The position numbers were made by a program, and so were the translations under genes. A stretch of DNA of 64,000 bases, taken from contig OZ017749.1 of assembly GCA_963969365.1 (NCBI GenBank), forward strand, positions 3,658,001-3,722,000, read 5' to 3'. Position 1 is the first letter of the stretch. Every line of letters starts with the position of its first letter. Origin of the DNA: Asterochloris sp. CNOR1. Lineage: Eukaryota > Chlorophyta > Trebouxiophyceae > Trebouxiales > Trebouxiaceae. This document shows positions 30,178 to 41,400 of this stretch, one piece after another. The notes under the pieces were generated by a model. The model was not told the DNA's origin and did no database searches. It saw only the letters and a program-made list of their open reading frames with translations.

Positions 30178-32358
30178 ATGCACACCAGGATCCTGACAAT
30201 TTGGGATTGCCAAGACACACACTCCCAAGACACTGTTCCCTGTCGTCCACTGGTCAAAGTCAATCAAGCAGTTGACATCTATCGCAGGGCGCTGCACAGT
30301 CAGCATGCACACTGGCAAAGCAAGCTGGGTGGCCGCCCAGAGCCACGAGGGATCCCTGAGCTGTTGACAGAGGACTGTCCCGGTGGGCCTGTTCCATCTG
30401 CTGCTGCCTTGAATGCACCTATCACCACCCGTGAGGTTTATGACAGCTTGCAGAAACTGAAGGGGGGCAAAGCAGCAGGGCTTGATGGCATGCCTGCAGA
30501 ACTGCTCAAGAGTGGCCCCTTCAGCATGATGGAGTGCCTCGCGAGTCTCTTCACTGCAATCCTGCATGGAAGATATCCAGAGCAGCTGAGCACTGGCCTG
30601 ATTACTGCAGTTCACAAAAAGGGAGACAAGGCAGACCTCAATAACTACCGCCCCATCACAGTCATCCCGGTTCTGGCCAAGCTATTCGCCTCTGTGCTCA
30701 CGCGCAGACTGGCAGACTGGACTGAGAGGAACAATCTCAGGGCGCCCATGCAAGCGGGCTTCCGGGCCAATCGCGGCACATCAGATCAACTAAGTATCTT
30801 GAATTACATAGTCAAGAAATGCCTGTCACAGGGGAAGAAATTGTACTGCTGCTTTGTGGATTTTGAGAAAGCGTTTGACACAGTGGACAGGGAAGTGCTT
30901 TGGGCTGTCCTGGCCAACATTGGAGTGCGGGGGCAGTTCCTGAAGTGTCTGCAGAGCCAATATGGTGTTGACTCTGCTGCAGTGAGAACTGCACAGGGCA
31001 CCTCTGGGGCTTTCAGGTGCTTTCAGGGGGTACAGCAGGGGATTCCCCTCAGCCCCCTGCTGTTCGGGCTGCTGCTTGACTGCTTGCACAAGGTCCTGAA
31101 AGCTGTGCCAGGCAATGGCGCCCCAAGCCTTGCCGATTACTGGTTCACAGCTGCGGGCCGCGAGTGGAAGATGCAAAAGCCTGTGCCGCTGCTGCTCTAC
31201 GCAGACGACCTTGCCATACTAAGCACCAGAGCAGAGGGGCTACAGAACATGCTTGATGCATTGCAGGTCTTTAGCAAGAAGAGGCGCCTCACAGTGAACC
31301 TGGAAAAGACTGAGGTGCTGGTCTTTGAGCTGCGGCACACCCCCTGCCGGGATTTCACATACGGCGGGAGAGTGCTCACCCGCAAGGACAGCTTCAAATA
31401 TCTGGGCCTGTGGTTCCATGCCACGCAACGGGACTTCCGCCTTGCTCTGGGGAGTCTTGCAGCTTCTGCATGCAAAGCCATGCATGCCATGCGCCGCAGA
31501 TGCTTCCAGCTTGGCTATGTGCACCCCCAGCGCATGTGCAACTTGTTCAATGCATTGGTGCTGCCCATCCTCAGCTATGGCTGTGAGGTGTGGTTCTGGC
31601 ACCATGATGCCAGCAGCACAGTCACCAAAGTGCTGGAAGGCGTCCACCTCCAGTTCTTATGTGGCCTGCTGGGAGTGAAACGCACCACGCACCACTTGAT
31701 TGCCCTGGCTGAGTTTGGCAGATACCCGCTTGCTGTGCATTGGCAAAAACAAGTTGACAAGTTCAGGCTGCGCATCTGCAATGTCACTCGCACTGCATCT
31801 GACAACCCACTGTTCTGGGCGATGTTTGACGGCACACCCAATGTGGAAAACCTTAGGCTCCTGCGTACCCCTGCTGGATTTGCTGCCTTGCAGGCCCGCG
31901 GGAGGCCTGCCAGCGCCCCCAGCACAGAGCGCCATGAGCGGCTCTTTGCGGAGAACTCAGACAGCACCGTGGCAACGTACAAGCAGATGCGCGGCTTCAG
32001 CGCAGCGTACACCACGCAACCTTACATTCAGCAGATCAGAGGCTACAGAATGCGCAAATCAATGGCCCATATCCGCTGCAGCAGCCACAGGCTGAGAGTT
32101 GAGACAGGCCGCTACACATCAGAAGCCAGACACGAGAGGACCTGCCGCCTCTGCACATCAGCAACCGCCATAGAAGACGAGCAACACATCTTGCTGCACT
32201 GTCCCCAGCTCGATGACCTGCGCAACGCCCACAGCCACCTATTCAAGACGCCAGGACAGACTTTGACAGACCTCTTTGATGACCATCCCCCAATTTTGCT
32301 TGCTAAGTATGTGCGTGCAGCGCTGCTTATGCATCAATCAGTGCTGCTTTTGCCATGA
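30178..32358 (+). CDS. LINE reverse transcriptase ORF (726 codons, open)
   Basis: A continuous frame encodes a non-LTR reverse transcriptase. GLDGMPAELLK and DLNNYRPITVIPVLAK (RT motifs 0-1) come first. FVDFEKAFDTVD contains catalytic D228, QQGIPLSPLLFGLLLD is motif B, and YADDLAIL (residues 341-348) contains the catalytic DD. LEKTEVLVF follows. The C-terminus has a zf-RVT-like C-x2-C (656, 659) with HILLHC downstream. No apurinic-type endonuclease lies upstream and no RNase H follows, so the element is 5'-truncated. The first 15-20 codons probably belong to flanking DNA. An uninterrupted frame of this length suggests a relatively recent insertion. No poly(A) tail is visible at the 3' side. 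Confidence 0.92.
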   Translation: MHTRILTIWDCQDTHSQDTVPCRPLVKVNQAVDIYRRALHSQHAHWQSKLGGRPEPRGIPELLTEDCPGGPVPSAAALNAPITTREVYDSLQKLKGGKAAGLDGMPAELLKSGPFSMMECLASLFTAILHGRYPEQLSTGLITAVHKKGDKADLNNYRPITVIPVLAKLFASVLTRRLADWTERNNLRAPMQAGFRANRGTSDQLSILNYIVKKCLSQGKKLYCCFVDFEKAFDTVDREVLWAVLANIGVRGQFLKCLQSQYGVDSAAVRTAQGTSGAFRCFQGVQQGIPLSPLLFGLLLDCLHKVLKAVPGNGAPSLADYWFTAAGREWKMQKPVPLLLYADDLAILSTRAEGLQNMLDALQVFSKKRRLTVNLEKTEVLVFELRHTPCRDFTYGGRVLTRKDSFKYLGLWFHATQRDFRLALGSLAASACKAMHAMRRRCFQLGYVHPQRMCNLFNALVLPILSYGCEVWFWHHDASSTVTKVLEGVHLQFLCGLLGVKRTTHHLIALAEFGRYPLAVHWQKQVDKFRLRICNVTRTASDNPLFWAMFDGTPNVENLRLLRTPAGFAALQARGRPASAPSTERHERLFAENSDSTVATYKQMRGFSAAYTTQPYIQQIRGYRMRKSMAHIRCSSHRLRVETGRYTSEARHERTCRLCTSATAIEDEQHILLHCPQLDDLRNAHSHLFKTPGQTLTDLFDDHPPILLAKYVRAALLMHQSVLLLP

Positions 32359-32410
32359 TTACATGAATTGTCAGTCCCATGCCCGTTCATTGTGGCCCCC
32401 GGACTTTAAA
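30235..32410 (+). mobile_element. 5'-truncated non-LTR retrotransposon (LINE)
   Basis: Element-like sequence begins about 30235 (PLVKVNQAVDIYRRAL) and its 3' limit is between the stop at 32358 and about 32410, just before the putative first exon of the CEP162 homologue. No target-site duplication could be read with confidence. Clade assignment from memory is limited: a zf-RVT-type finger without RNase H is seen in several LINE clades. Confidence 0.75.
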
Positions 32411-32437
32411 TCCATTTCTCTATCGCAGACACGTTTG

Positions 32438-35400
32438 ATGGACAACGATGCTGGGCCTCAGGAGGACGAGGGGTCTGAGACGTACACCCAGCATTTTGAG
32501 ACATACACTCAAAGCTACAGCGAGGCAGGTGCTGATCGATCATGCTACTTCTTCAACGCCTTGTGATTGGTGTCTTATGGCATGCAGTCTCCCCAGATCT
32601 CCAGGCATGCAACAAAAGCAGAAACTGGCTCCACACAGCACAGCATGGTCTTTGGCTATGGCGGACCAGTGGCAGCCAAGCTGCAAGGTACGCCTCTGAT
32701 TTGGATCTGCAAACGAAGCAGGAAAACAAGACGAGCCACATCCTGCTGCCCATGCACATGCAGACAACAGCCACCTCCTGAGCTTTGGGCACCTGTCCGA
32801 AATCAAGGTGAGCCGGCAAAGCACCTGTCTTGAAGCACCTCTCCCAGCAGAGCCCTGCATGCAGTGCTGTTGTCACTCAATCATGCCCATTGGCAGGAGT
32901 ATTGGGCTTTCACACAGTCACTGAAGTCTTGCACTGGGTGCTGCACTGAGCTTGCCAGCATTTGCCACCGCCTCCTGTGGTCCTCCTCGCCATCTCCGTC
33001 TCCAGTTGGCTGACAAGACCCTGCTGCCCAATGCAGGCATCCATGGACCTGGGCACTGAGCTAGGCTCTGCTGGCAGCATGCCCCGCAACCTGTTTGATA
33101 AGCTGGAGGCAGAGTGGAGGCAGTCCTGCGACTCCGGGGAGATGCTGGACTACGCTCTGCTGCACTTGCTGCCGCCTGCTGCAGAGGGCAGCAATGGTCA
33201 ACAAACAGCCAATGCGGATCCAGAGGCCTCTGCTGCTGGCCAGTCGGGCAATGCCGCAGCAGAGGAAGGTGTATTAATTGACAACGGAGCCGCTGCAGCA
33301 GGCAGTGTGGCGGCGCCTGCAGAGTTGGCCCCTGCTGCTGAGATAGCCCATGCTGCAGAGCTGCACCAGCTGGCGAATGTCAGGCAGAGCCTGACAGACT
33401 GCCACAAAGCTGGGCCTGCTGGAGATGCAGGGGCAGCGAGGTCTGCCGGCAAAGACAGCACTCCTGCTACTGTGCAGGGCAGGAGCAGCCCTGAGGCTGC
33501 ACCCAGCCATGCTCCTGCTGCTGGTCCCGAGTCTGGGAGCGCTTCTGCTCAGCCCCGTGCTGGGGAGAAGCCTAGCTGCAGCCCAGCGTTGCTGCAGGGG
33601 CAAAGCCAGGACACAGGCTTGCACGGTGGCCTCAGCCCAGCGGCAGAGAGCAGTGGAGCTCTATCAGCTGCTCTGCTGCCGCAGGCAGCGCAGGAAGCGC
33701 AGCCGGCTGCACCGCAGAGCCCTGCTGGCGCCGGGGAGCACGGAAACGTGCACACTGAGCATCAGGTTCAGTCTGGGCCACCAGCAGCTGATGCTGTTGC
33801 TGCTGAGGCACAGCCCAATGCGCCTGCTGGGCGTGCATCCACAGAGAAAGCAGTGCAATCCTCTGAGCACACTGAGGGCCCAGACAGCAAGTCATTATCT
33901 GCATTTAACTCCAGCTTGGAGCAGGCTGCCTGCGCAGATGCCAAGCAGCTAGTCAGGCCCCAGGAGCCCCGCAACAATGGCAGGTCGCCAGCGCTGGGCA
34001 ACGGGAGGCGGGCAAAATCGCCTGCTAACAAGACGCCGCCACGAGCAGGCGGGCCGGGGTCTGTAGCGGGCGGGCGGCAGAGCCTCAACGCTCGGAGGCG
34101 GGCTGGTGAGCCTTTAGGCACATAGGCATTTCATGCTGCGTCTGGTGTTTGTGGCAGCCAACTTATGTTTGATTTCTGGATGCTGGTGTCGCTGAAATCC
34201 TCTGGATGAGTGCAGCTGTCCGTGTAGATGCGCTCTGAATGGGTCCATCTCTCCCAGTCGAGATTGCTAGCCAGGCCCACACCAATGCAGCCAGGTCCGC
34301 ACCCATGCAGTCCTGAAAGTCATGCTCCACATGTGCAGATATGGAAACAGCGCCAGCGCAAATGCCTGCTGTCGTGCAGCTCTGCAAGGCCCTCTTGACG
34401 TGCAGGTGTGGACCCGATGCATGAGAGCTTTGAGCTGGGCGCAAGGGACGCCTCGCATGGTCAGGAAACGCCTGCTGGCACCCCTCCGAGCCAGGCTTTA
34501 AGCAGGGGTCTGCAGTATGAGCACCATGTGCGTGCTGGCAGGTCGAGGGTGTTTCGGAGTTACGAGCTGCTCTGCATGGCAGTGTTGTAAAGTATCAGGT
34601 GGTCTGCAAAGCCATGCCCCTGGGGCTGAGAGTGTCATGCTTTTGGCAGCGTTTGCAGCAGGGATCTCAGCATTTTCAGCGGCTCCAGAATGGGCAGAGA
34701 TGCCCAATGCTCCTGCAGGCTAGCCTTCTAGCAGGTCCAACAGCAATCACTGACTACTTAAATGATGTTTTGCAGCTATGCATGCCCTTGCAGTGAGGAT
34801 GGCCAGGCTGATATAGAGCCTTGATGACAAGTACGTGCTGCTTATCTGCCTGCAGGAGACCCGAGGTGCTCTGTCCCCCGGCCTTGCAGCCAAGCCAAGC
34901 CCAGCAAGGCAGGCAGACCTGACAAAGAGGCTGCAGGGCGTGCAGAAAAGGCTGCAGGTGAGAGCCAGTTCCCAGCCCCTGCAGCATCTTGCTTGTCAGA
35001 GACAGCATCCTGTTTCGTATGAATCCAGGGCTACATGTGTGGTTGTAGCAGCTGGACTTATTTCAAGCTCAGGTGGACGTGCAGCACTTGTGCGCACACA
35101 GGAACAGGAATGCCTCAGCTGGGCAGGTGCCTGTGTTTTAGCCAAGCCAAGCAGGGTCCCAGCTGTCCCTTCTTCAAAGCACGCTTGAAGCCTGGCGGGC
35201 AGGCCTGACCTGGATCATCAGCAGATCCCCAGCCAAATAAGTGGCAAATGCAATACACGCTGCCCTGCTGACTCATAGCAAGGCCTAGCAAGCCGTCATG
35301 CATACCACACTGAGCGCTTTAGAGACGCAGCATGCCACAGCCAGCTGCGCTGTAGATCAGAGGACGCCCTCCAGCTGCTGAAAACTGCTGTGGGATCGCA

Positions 35401-38400
35401 CCGCCGACAAATTCCAGATGCATTGCAGCAACCATGGCGCCTGCTGAGCTGCAGGCTGAGAGTGAGGCTCGGCAGGCTGCAACAGCCCAGCTGGCTGAGC
35501 AGTGCAAGGATGCCGCAGCGGCCGAGCGCCAGCTGCGTGCGTACTATGAGGGGCGCCTGCGTGAGCGCAACAGGGAGCTGGCTGCCGCCAGGATGCATGT
35601 GCAGGTACTTTTGTTGTTAGGACTTCACGTTGTGGAGGCGCTGGTCTGGTGGGGCACATCTGTGGGTGCTGGCTGCTTCCAGAATGCACCTGCAGAAGCT
35701 TGTGTTGAGGGAGCTTGGCGATGCGGAGGCGTCAAGTGGGTGGTGTTAGTATGTGGGTGATGGCCACCGCAGGATGCGTTTGCAGGTGGTAGTCAATGGC
35801 GCTTGGCGCTGCAGAGTCATCGAGAGGGTGCTTGCAGTGTCAGGAATTAGCTGCTGCAATGTTGCGTCTGCAGGTGTGAAAGTCTCCATAGGATGGATAT
35901 GACCACTCTGGGTGTTTGTGTAGCTATGTTACTGCTCAGCTGCCGTGCGGGACGTTGCATGCACCAACAGCCTGCTGACAGTCAGCAGCATCTGTTGATG
36001 CATCTGATGTGCTGCCGGGATACGCATGCACGTGCCTTGTCAGGCGGGCGCTGGGATAGGGTCTGCCCGTGGTGTCTTGCGGGCCTGAGGGCCAAGGCAA
36101 CTGCCCATCCATCAAACGTGTGCTAAGGGATGCAGCAAAGTGCACACATGAGCTGAGCAAACCTCTGGCTGCAATGCAAAGCTGCTGGCAATCTGGCTCA
36201 GCTCAGGCACAGGGTGGAGCCCAGCACACCGGACACGTCGCCTTCTGACCCGTGCAGGAGCTGCAAGGCTCATCTGCTCGCACCAAGCTCATGGGAGCGA
36301 CCACCAGCAGCCAGGTGACATTCAATCTGTGGCTAGTGCTGCCCTGTGTACGAAGGACTGGCTGCATGCCTGTCTGTCCTCATGCCTGAATCTGCCATGC
36401 GCTTACTGGGCTGCTTTGGAACAGATCTGGCAAAACCAGGCAGAGATAAGCCTGGTGTCACACCCCTTCAGGTGGCCGAGGTTCTCTACTCAGTGCAGGT
36501 GGCATTCTCAGAGGCTGAGCTGGCAGAGCTGCGACGGGAGCTGCAGGAGCAGGAGCAGCTCATCAGAGGCTACCAGGTTGAGAGGTCATCTGTTATGGCA
36601 GACACTTCATTGCCTGCAGCAAATTTTGCCAGTTTTTCACCTCTGTGTGGGTTGTGGAAGCAAGATGCAGACTTCTCTGCCTGCTGCTTGACTGTTTCAC
36701 TGCTCATTGTCCCTCTTGGGAAGATGTGGCTCAGCATCCATGCCTGGGGGTCTCACTCTCTGGCCCTCTCTTTGCAGCCAGAGCTGCACCAGACGGCTGC
36801 TCCAAACAGCTGCAGGCTGCACCACAATGCATGTCGGGCAGATTCACCAAACCCAGTACTGCTTGCTCAGGTGTGCAGCTGCGGGACGTTGTGCGACAAG
36901 GTGGCCCGTCTAATTGCCACTGCAGAGGGCAACCATGCAGTATGCGCTTGAAGTGATGCAGCCTGGCCCCTTTGTCCCTGCAGACTGAGAATGAGGCAGC
37001 CAGCGAGGCCCTGAAGCGGCAGCGTGCTGAGGCAGCGCACAGGGAGGGGGTGCTGGCAGAGGAGAACGCGCGCCTGGAGAGGCTGCTGGCCCAGGTTCAG
37101 GTAGGGCAACATGCACCAAGGCAGGTGCTCTCAATGGCTCCGCAATCTCCTTGGGAGTCTACCCAAGCCTCGTCATCCTCCTGTTCTCGACGCCTCTCCC
37201 CTTCTGTGCAGCAGCAGGGTCAGCACACCTACAGTGCTTTTGCTTCCCACATAAGTTTCCTGCGCACATGAAGCTTGTTGTCACTCAAGGCACCATCGTC
37301 TGTCTCCTGTGATGCAGGAGCAGAGTCGACAGACCACCACAGAGGGCGCCTCCAAGCTGGCAGCTGTGTTGCGGCTGGAGGCTGAGCTGCAGGCCGAGCG
37401 CGAGGAGGCGTCGGTGCGTGAGGGGGAGCTGCGGGTGGAGCTGGAGCGCCTGAGACGGGAGAAGCGGGAGGCTGAAGCGCGCTTGGGGGGTCAGGACTTG
37501 GCTGCCATGGAGGTGGGGGTGCCGGTGACGTAGCACACAAGCATTGGGCATCGGGTTCTGGTCTGCAGCACATTGACTAGTGGGAATGTGAGACTGCCTC
37601 AAGGCTGCCATAGGTGTTGCATGTGGGCAGTGGGCTCTGGTAGGACAGTGCAGTTTGTGCAAGCAGATGGCAGGCTGCTGGCCTGCCTGAAGCTGCCTGA
37701 GACAAGAAGTGCAATGCCAGACATGAGCAGAAGGCAATGGGCTCTGACCTGGCAGTGCAGTTGGGTAGCAGGCAGATGGCAGGCTGCTGGGCAAGCCTCA
37801 AGACTGCCTGGGACGGTGACTGTGAGCCGACGGCAGTGGGCTTCAGGCTCGCCATGCAAATTGGTGGCAGGCACATGGCAGGCTGCTGGGCTGCCTGAAG
37901 GCTACCTGAGACATTGAATGTGAGCAGGAGGCGGCGGGCTGACCCTTCATCTCCCAGTGTTGTGGTCTGTGAGAGCATCCTCCATGTCTTCTTTCAGCAC
38001 AGACACATGCTTACAGCACAGACACATGGTTGCTGAACAGGCATTGGTTGCCCTGCAGGCTGAGGATCAGGTGGTGGCCCAGGTGCAGGCTGAGAAGGAC
38101 GCCCTCGTGGCGCAGGCAAGCCACCAGTGTGCTGTGCCTGCCACCAGTGTGCTGTGCCTGCCTCCTTGAGCCTGCGGCTGGTCTGCAGGGCACACTGCAA
38201 TGGCAGGCAGTGCACCTGCACCTAGTACAGCATGATCTCTTTGTGGGTGACAGAGTGCTGGCAGAGCAACAGCCGCCACACACCAGCCTATGGTCAGGGC
38301 ATCTTGGCTCTGTTGCTGCGTTTTAGGAGCAGTCAGAGGCACCTTGTACCATAGGCAGTCGGCCCTGCCCCCATCCACTGCTGTGCCGTCAGAGGCGGCT

Positions 38401-41400
38401 GTGCTTCAGGCATCACAGCTCAGTACCTGCCACTGGCGATCAGCCAAGTGCACTCTGTGCCAGAGGCAGTTGCCCCATCCTGGCAAGTCCTGGTGCAGCC
38501 AGCTGCCTGAGCTGGGTGTCTTGTGATGCAGGTGCATGCACAAATGGACACCATGCGGCGCCGGCATGAGCAGATGACAACCGAGCTGCAGGGCAAGCTG
38601 GCCTGGTGAGGCATCCAGTGTAGCCTCAGTCCTGTGCCTGCACGGCATCTGGTCTGCTTCATCAGTGCTGGCTGCGGCAAAGTACTGTAAGGAGCTCCAT
38701 GCACCAATCCATGGCCTGCTCCTCTTTGACAGGCTGGCTTGGTGAGGCGCACAGTGAGCCCTGCATCTGCACCTCTTTGATCAGCTTGAGGACTTCATCT
38801 GGCTTGGTGAGGGGACCTTTGATCCGTGCGCGACCTGTGTATGCGCCTGCACAGCAATTGGTCTGGATAATCTGAAGAGATTGAGAGGCTATATCGCAGA
38901 GGCGGCTAATCTCAGCTACCTGCAGTCAGCTTGTGGCCTGAAAGGCTTGCTGCTTTACAGGCACTCAGCTGAGCCCAAGCTGAGGCACGAAATAGTGCTG
39001 CTTCTCTGCAGGTATGCTGAGAATCAGGACCTGGTCAACAAGAATGCTGCTCTGGTGCAGCAGCAGGCAGAGACCATTGCAGAGCTGCGGAACAAGGTGG
39101 AGCAGCCGGGGGCTGGTGCAGGGGCCTCCAGCAAGGCCCTGCAGGCCGCCAACAAGCGAGCCAAGAAGCTCGAGGCTGAGCTAGAAGAGGTCAAGGTGAA
39201 AGGCAGCCTGGCAATAATGCTGCAGTGCAGGCACCCTTTGTGGAGAGGGTGCATCAGCTTTGTGCAGACCGTCTGTTGTGAACAACCTGACCTGGATGTA
39301 GTCAAGGTGAGAGGCAGCCTGGGCACCAGTGTTGCAGACCAAACCCCTGGGTATAGTGGATGCACCAGCTTTCTGCGGGACCTGATCAGCTTCTTCTTCC
39401 TCCCCATGTGCCACTTTGATGGTGGCGCTGGCTAAGATGAGCTGTTGATGCAACAAGGTGCCCAAGCGTCTCCTGCCCATCCTTGTGAGTAACGCTGTGA
39501 GCAGCTAGCCCAGATATGACAAGAAAGTCCTTGCCATTTGCTGTCTGCAGAGGGCACTAGCTGCACGGAACCCCAACAGCATGGCAGCCCTGGTGGCAGC
39601 TTCCAAGCCGACTGCAGCCGAGACGGCAGTGGTGCAGGAGCTGCAGAGCAAGCTCCAGAAACTGCAGGTATAACAGGCTGTCCGTCTGTCTTTTGATTGC
39701 ATCCTGCTGGCTGTGGCAGGGGCTTATTTAGCGCCAGTTGCGGCGTCTGACACAAATTTGCAGAGAAGACAGGGCAAGGCAGTCCCTGCAAGTCCTCTGC
39801 GGGTGAGTGAGAGGCAAGCTCCAGAAGCTGCAGGTACAGACATCTGCTGTGCTTTTCTGTCTGTTTCTCGACTGTATCCTGCTGGCTATGGCAGCGGTTC
39901 AATTGGGACCAGTTGCAGCGTCTGACATAAGATTGCAGGGAAGGTCTGACCAAGACGGGGCGGGGCGGTGAATGCGAGTCCTTTGTGGGTGAGTGAGAGG
40001 CAGCAGCCCACCACACACAAGATGCGTGAAGCACCTCAGTACCCGAGGCGAGGCACACGCATTGTATGGGCAACTTGACCATGCCGAACATCACGTGTGC
40101 CTCGCTGTTGGGATGGCTCTTGTTCCTGCGTACTAGGCAAGCACAGGTTGTGCTTCTTAAGCGCTTGTCCTTCCAAGTCATGCAAGCGGCGATCTTCTTG
40201 CGCCCTTTGCAAGTATGGGATGTGCTCTTGCCATAGGCACAGCACATAAGGTATATTACATGAAAAGACAACACCCAAAGTGGGTGCCAACTGTCCTTAA
40301 CAAGTGCCTATTGTGAGGCTGGCTCCTCTGTGGTCATCTTCACATCAGAACGGTATGAGGGAGCGCAGTCCTGTGTTTGCCTGCCAAGAAGCAGCTGCAC
40401 ACACATCTGTGCTACTTGCATCAGATGCTGGACTGGAGGCAATGCTGCCTGGTGCAGGCAGCGCTGATGCAGAAGGATGAGCAGATGCAGCTGGAGCTGA
40501 GGGCATTGCGCCAGCAGCATGAGCAGCTGAAGTTGCAATTTCAGAAGCGGCCGCAGGCCCAGTGAGCTTGATGCTGAGTGCTGCCTGCCATGCATGCATG
40601 CACGAGGGCAACGTCAGGCAGAACAAAAAGCGTCTTTGGAGCAGAGAGCTGGCATAAATGCATGTGTGCATACACTGGGCCCCATTCAAGCAGTAGCAGG
40701 GCAGCATGGCTGCCTGCCTGATGACTTGCCGTGGCTGCAGTGTAGCCCATGCCCTCTGGGTTGCCCGATTTACAGCCTCAACCTCCTGCACACAACTGCT
40801 GAAACGCAGTGGCAGGGTGTGTGAAGGGCCAGCTAGACTTAAACTGCAGCCACTACCGTGAACAGGCCTGCGCCCTTGAGCTGCGGGGGAGTGTTAGGCA
40901 GGAGTGTTAGGCAAGCCCACATTTCAAGCTTGACCTTGTCAATGCTGTGTGTGTGTCTGCAGGCGGGCAACGACCCGTTCTGGGGCCGGGGCAGGTGCTG
41001 ACATGTGCTGTTCCGACTTCGGTGCTGCATGCCTGCAGGCAGGGCGGGCAGGCTCGTTCCTTGCGGGTGAGGGAGCTGGAGGGGCAGCTGGAGGCAGTGC
41101 GCAGCCACTACCATGGGAAGGTCCGCGCCCTGGAGGTCAAGCTGCAGGTCAGAGGGCCCTGCAAGGTTGGAGTGTCAGGGGCTTGCGCGGCGCAGCACAA
41201 CTCAGGTTGAGCCGCTGGCAGTCTGAGGTAGACAGCTCAGAGGTTAGGTGTGTACAGATGTGGTGTCCTAGTAACTTTAGGCCAACAGCAGCCTTCAGTC
41301 AAAGGCGCTGAACTGCGGGTCCCCTGGGCTGGCTGCTGTGTCCTGGCATAAGTTTAACCTTCTGATTTACAATACCTCAAAAGGCCTTGCAGGTGATGCT

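Noticed and set aside
29836-30615. Long minus-strand open frame of about 260 codons overlapping the LINE
   Set aside because: Only its last part (about 29960-30140) resembles a LINE protein; the rest is antisense to the intact plus-strand reverse transcriptase and is a shadow frame.
29960-32358. Twin-priming inversion of a single LINE
   Set aside because: A twin-primed insertion would invert upstream sequence of the same copy. Here the inverted piece duplicates a region that the plus copy still has, with clear divergence, so two separate insertions fit better.
32962-33036. Start codon at 32962 for the long CEP162 exon
   Set aside because: The leading residues look like intron read-through, and an ATGCAG acceptor at 33036 gives a natural exon start.
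33198-34121. Large minus-strand open frames opposite the alanine-rich CEP162 exon
   Set aside because: They mirror a GC-rich, repeat-poor coding exon and have no domain or splice context; they are shadow frames.
39431-39490. VPKRLLPIL as the start of CEP162 exon 39551-39667
   Set aside because: Stops and a better CTGCAG acceptor at 39550 lie in between; the exon is taken to begin at 39551.
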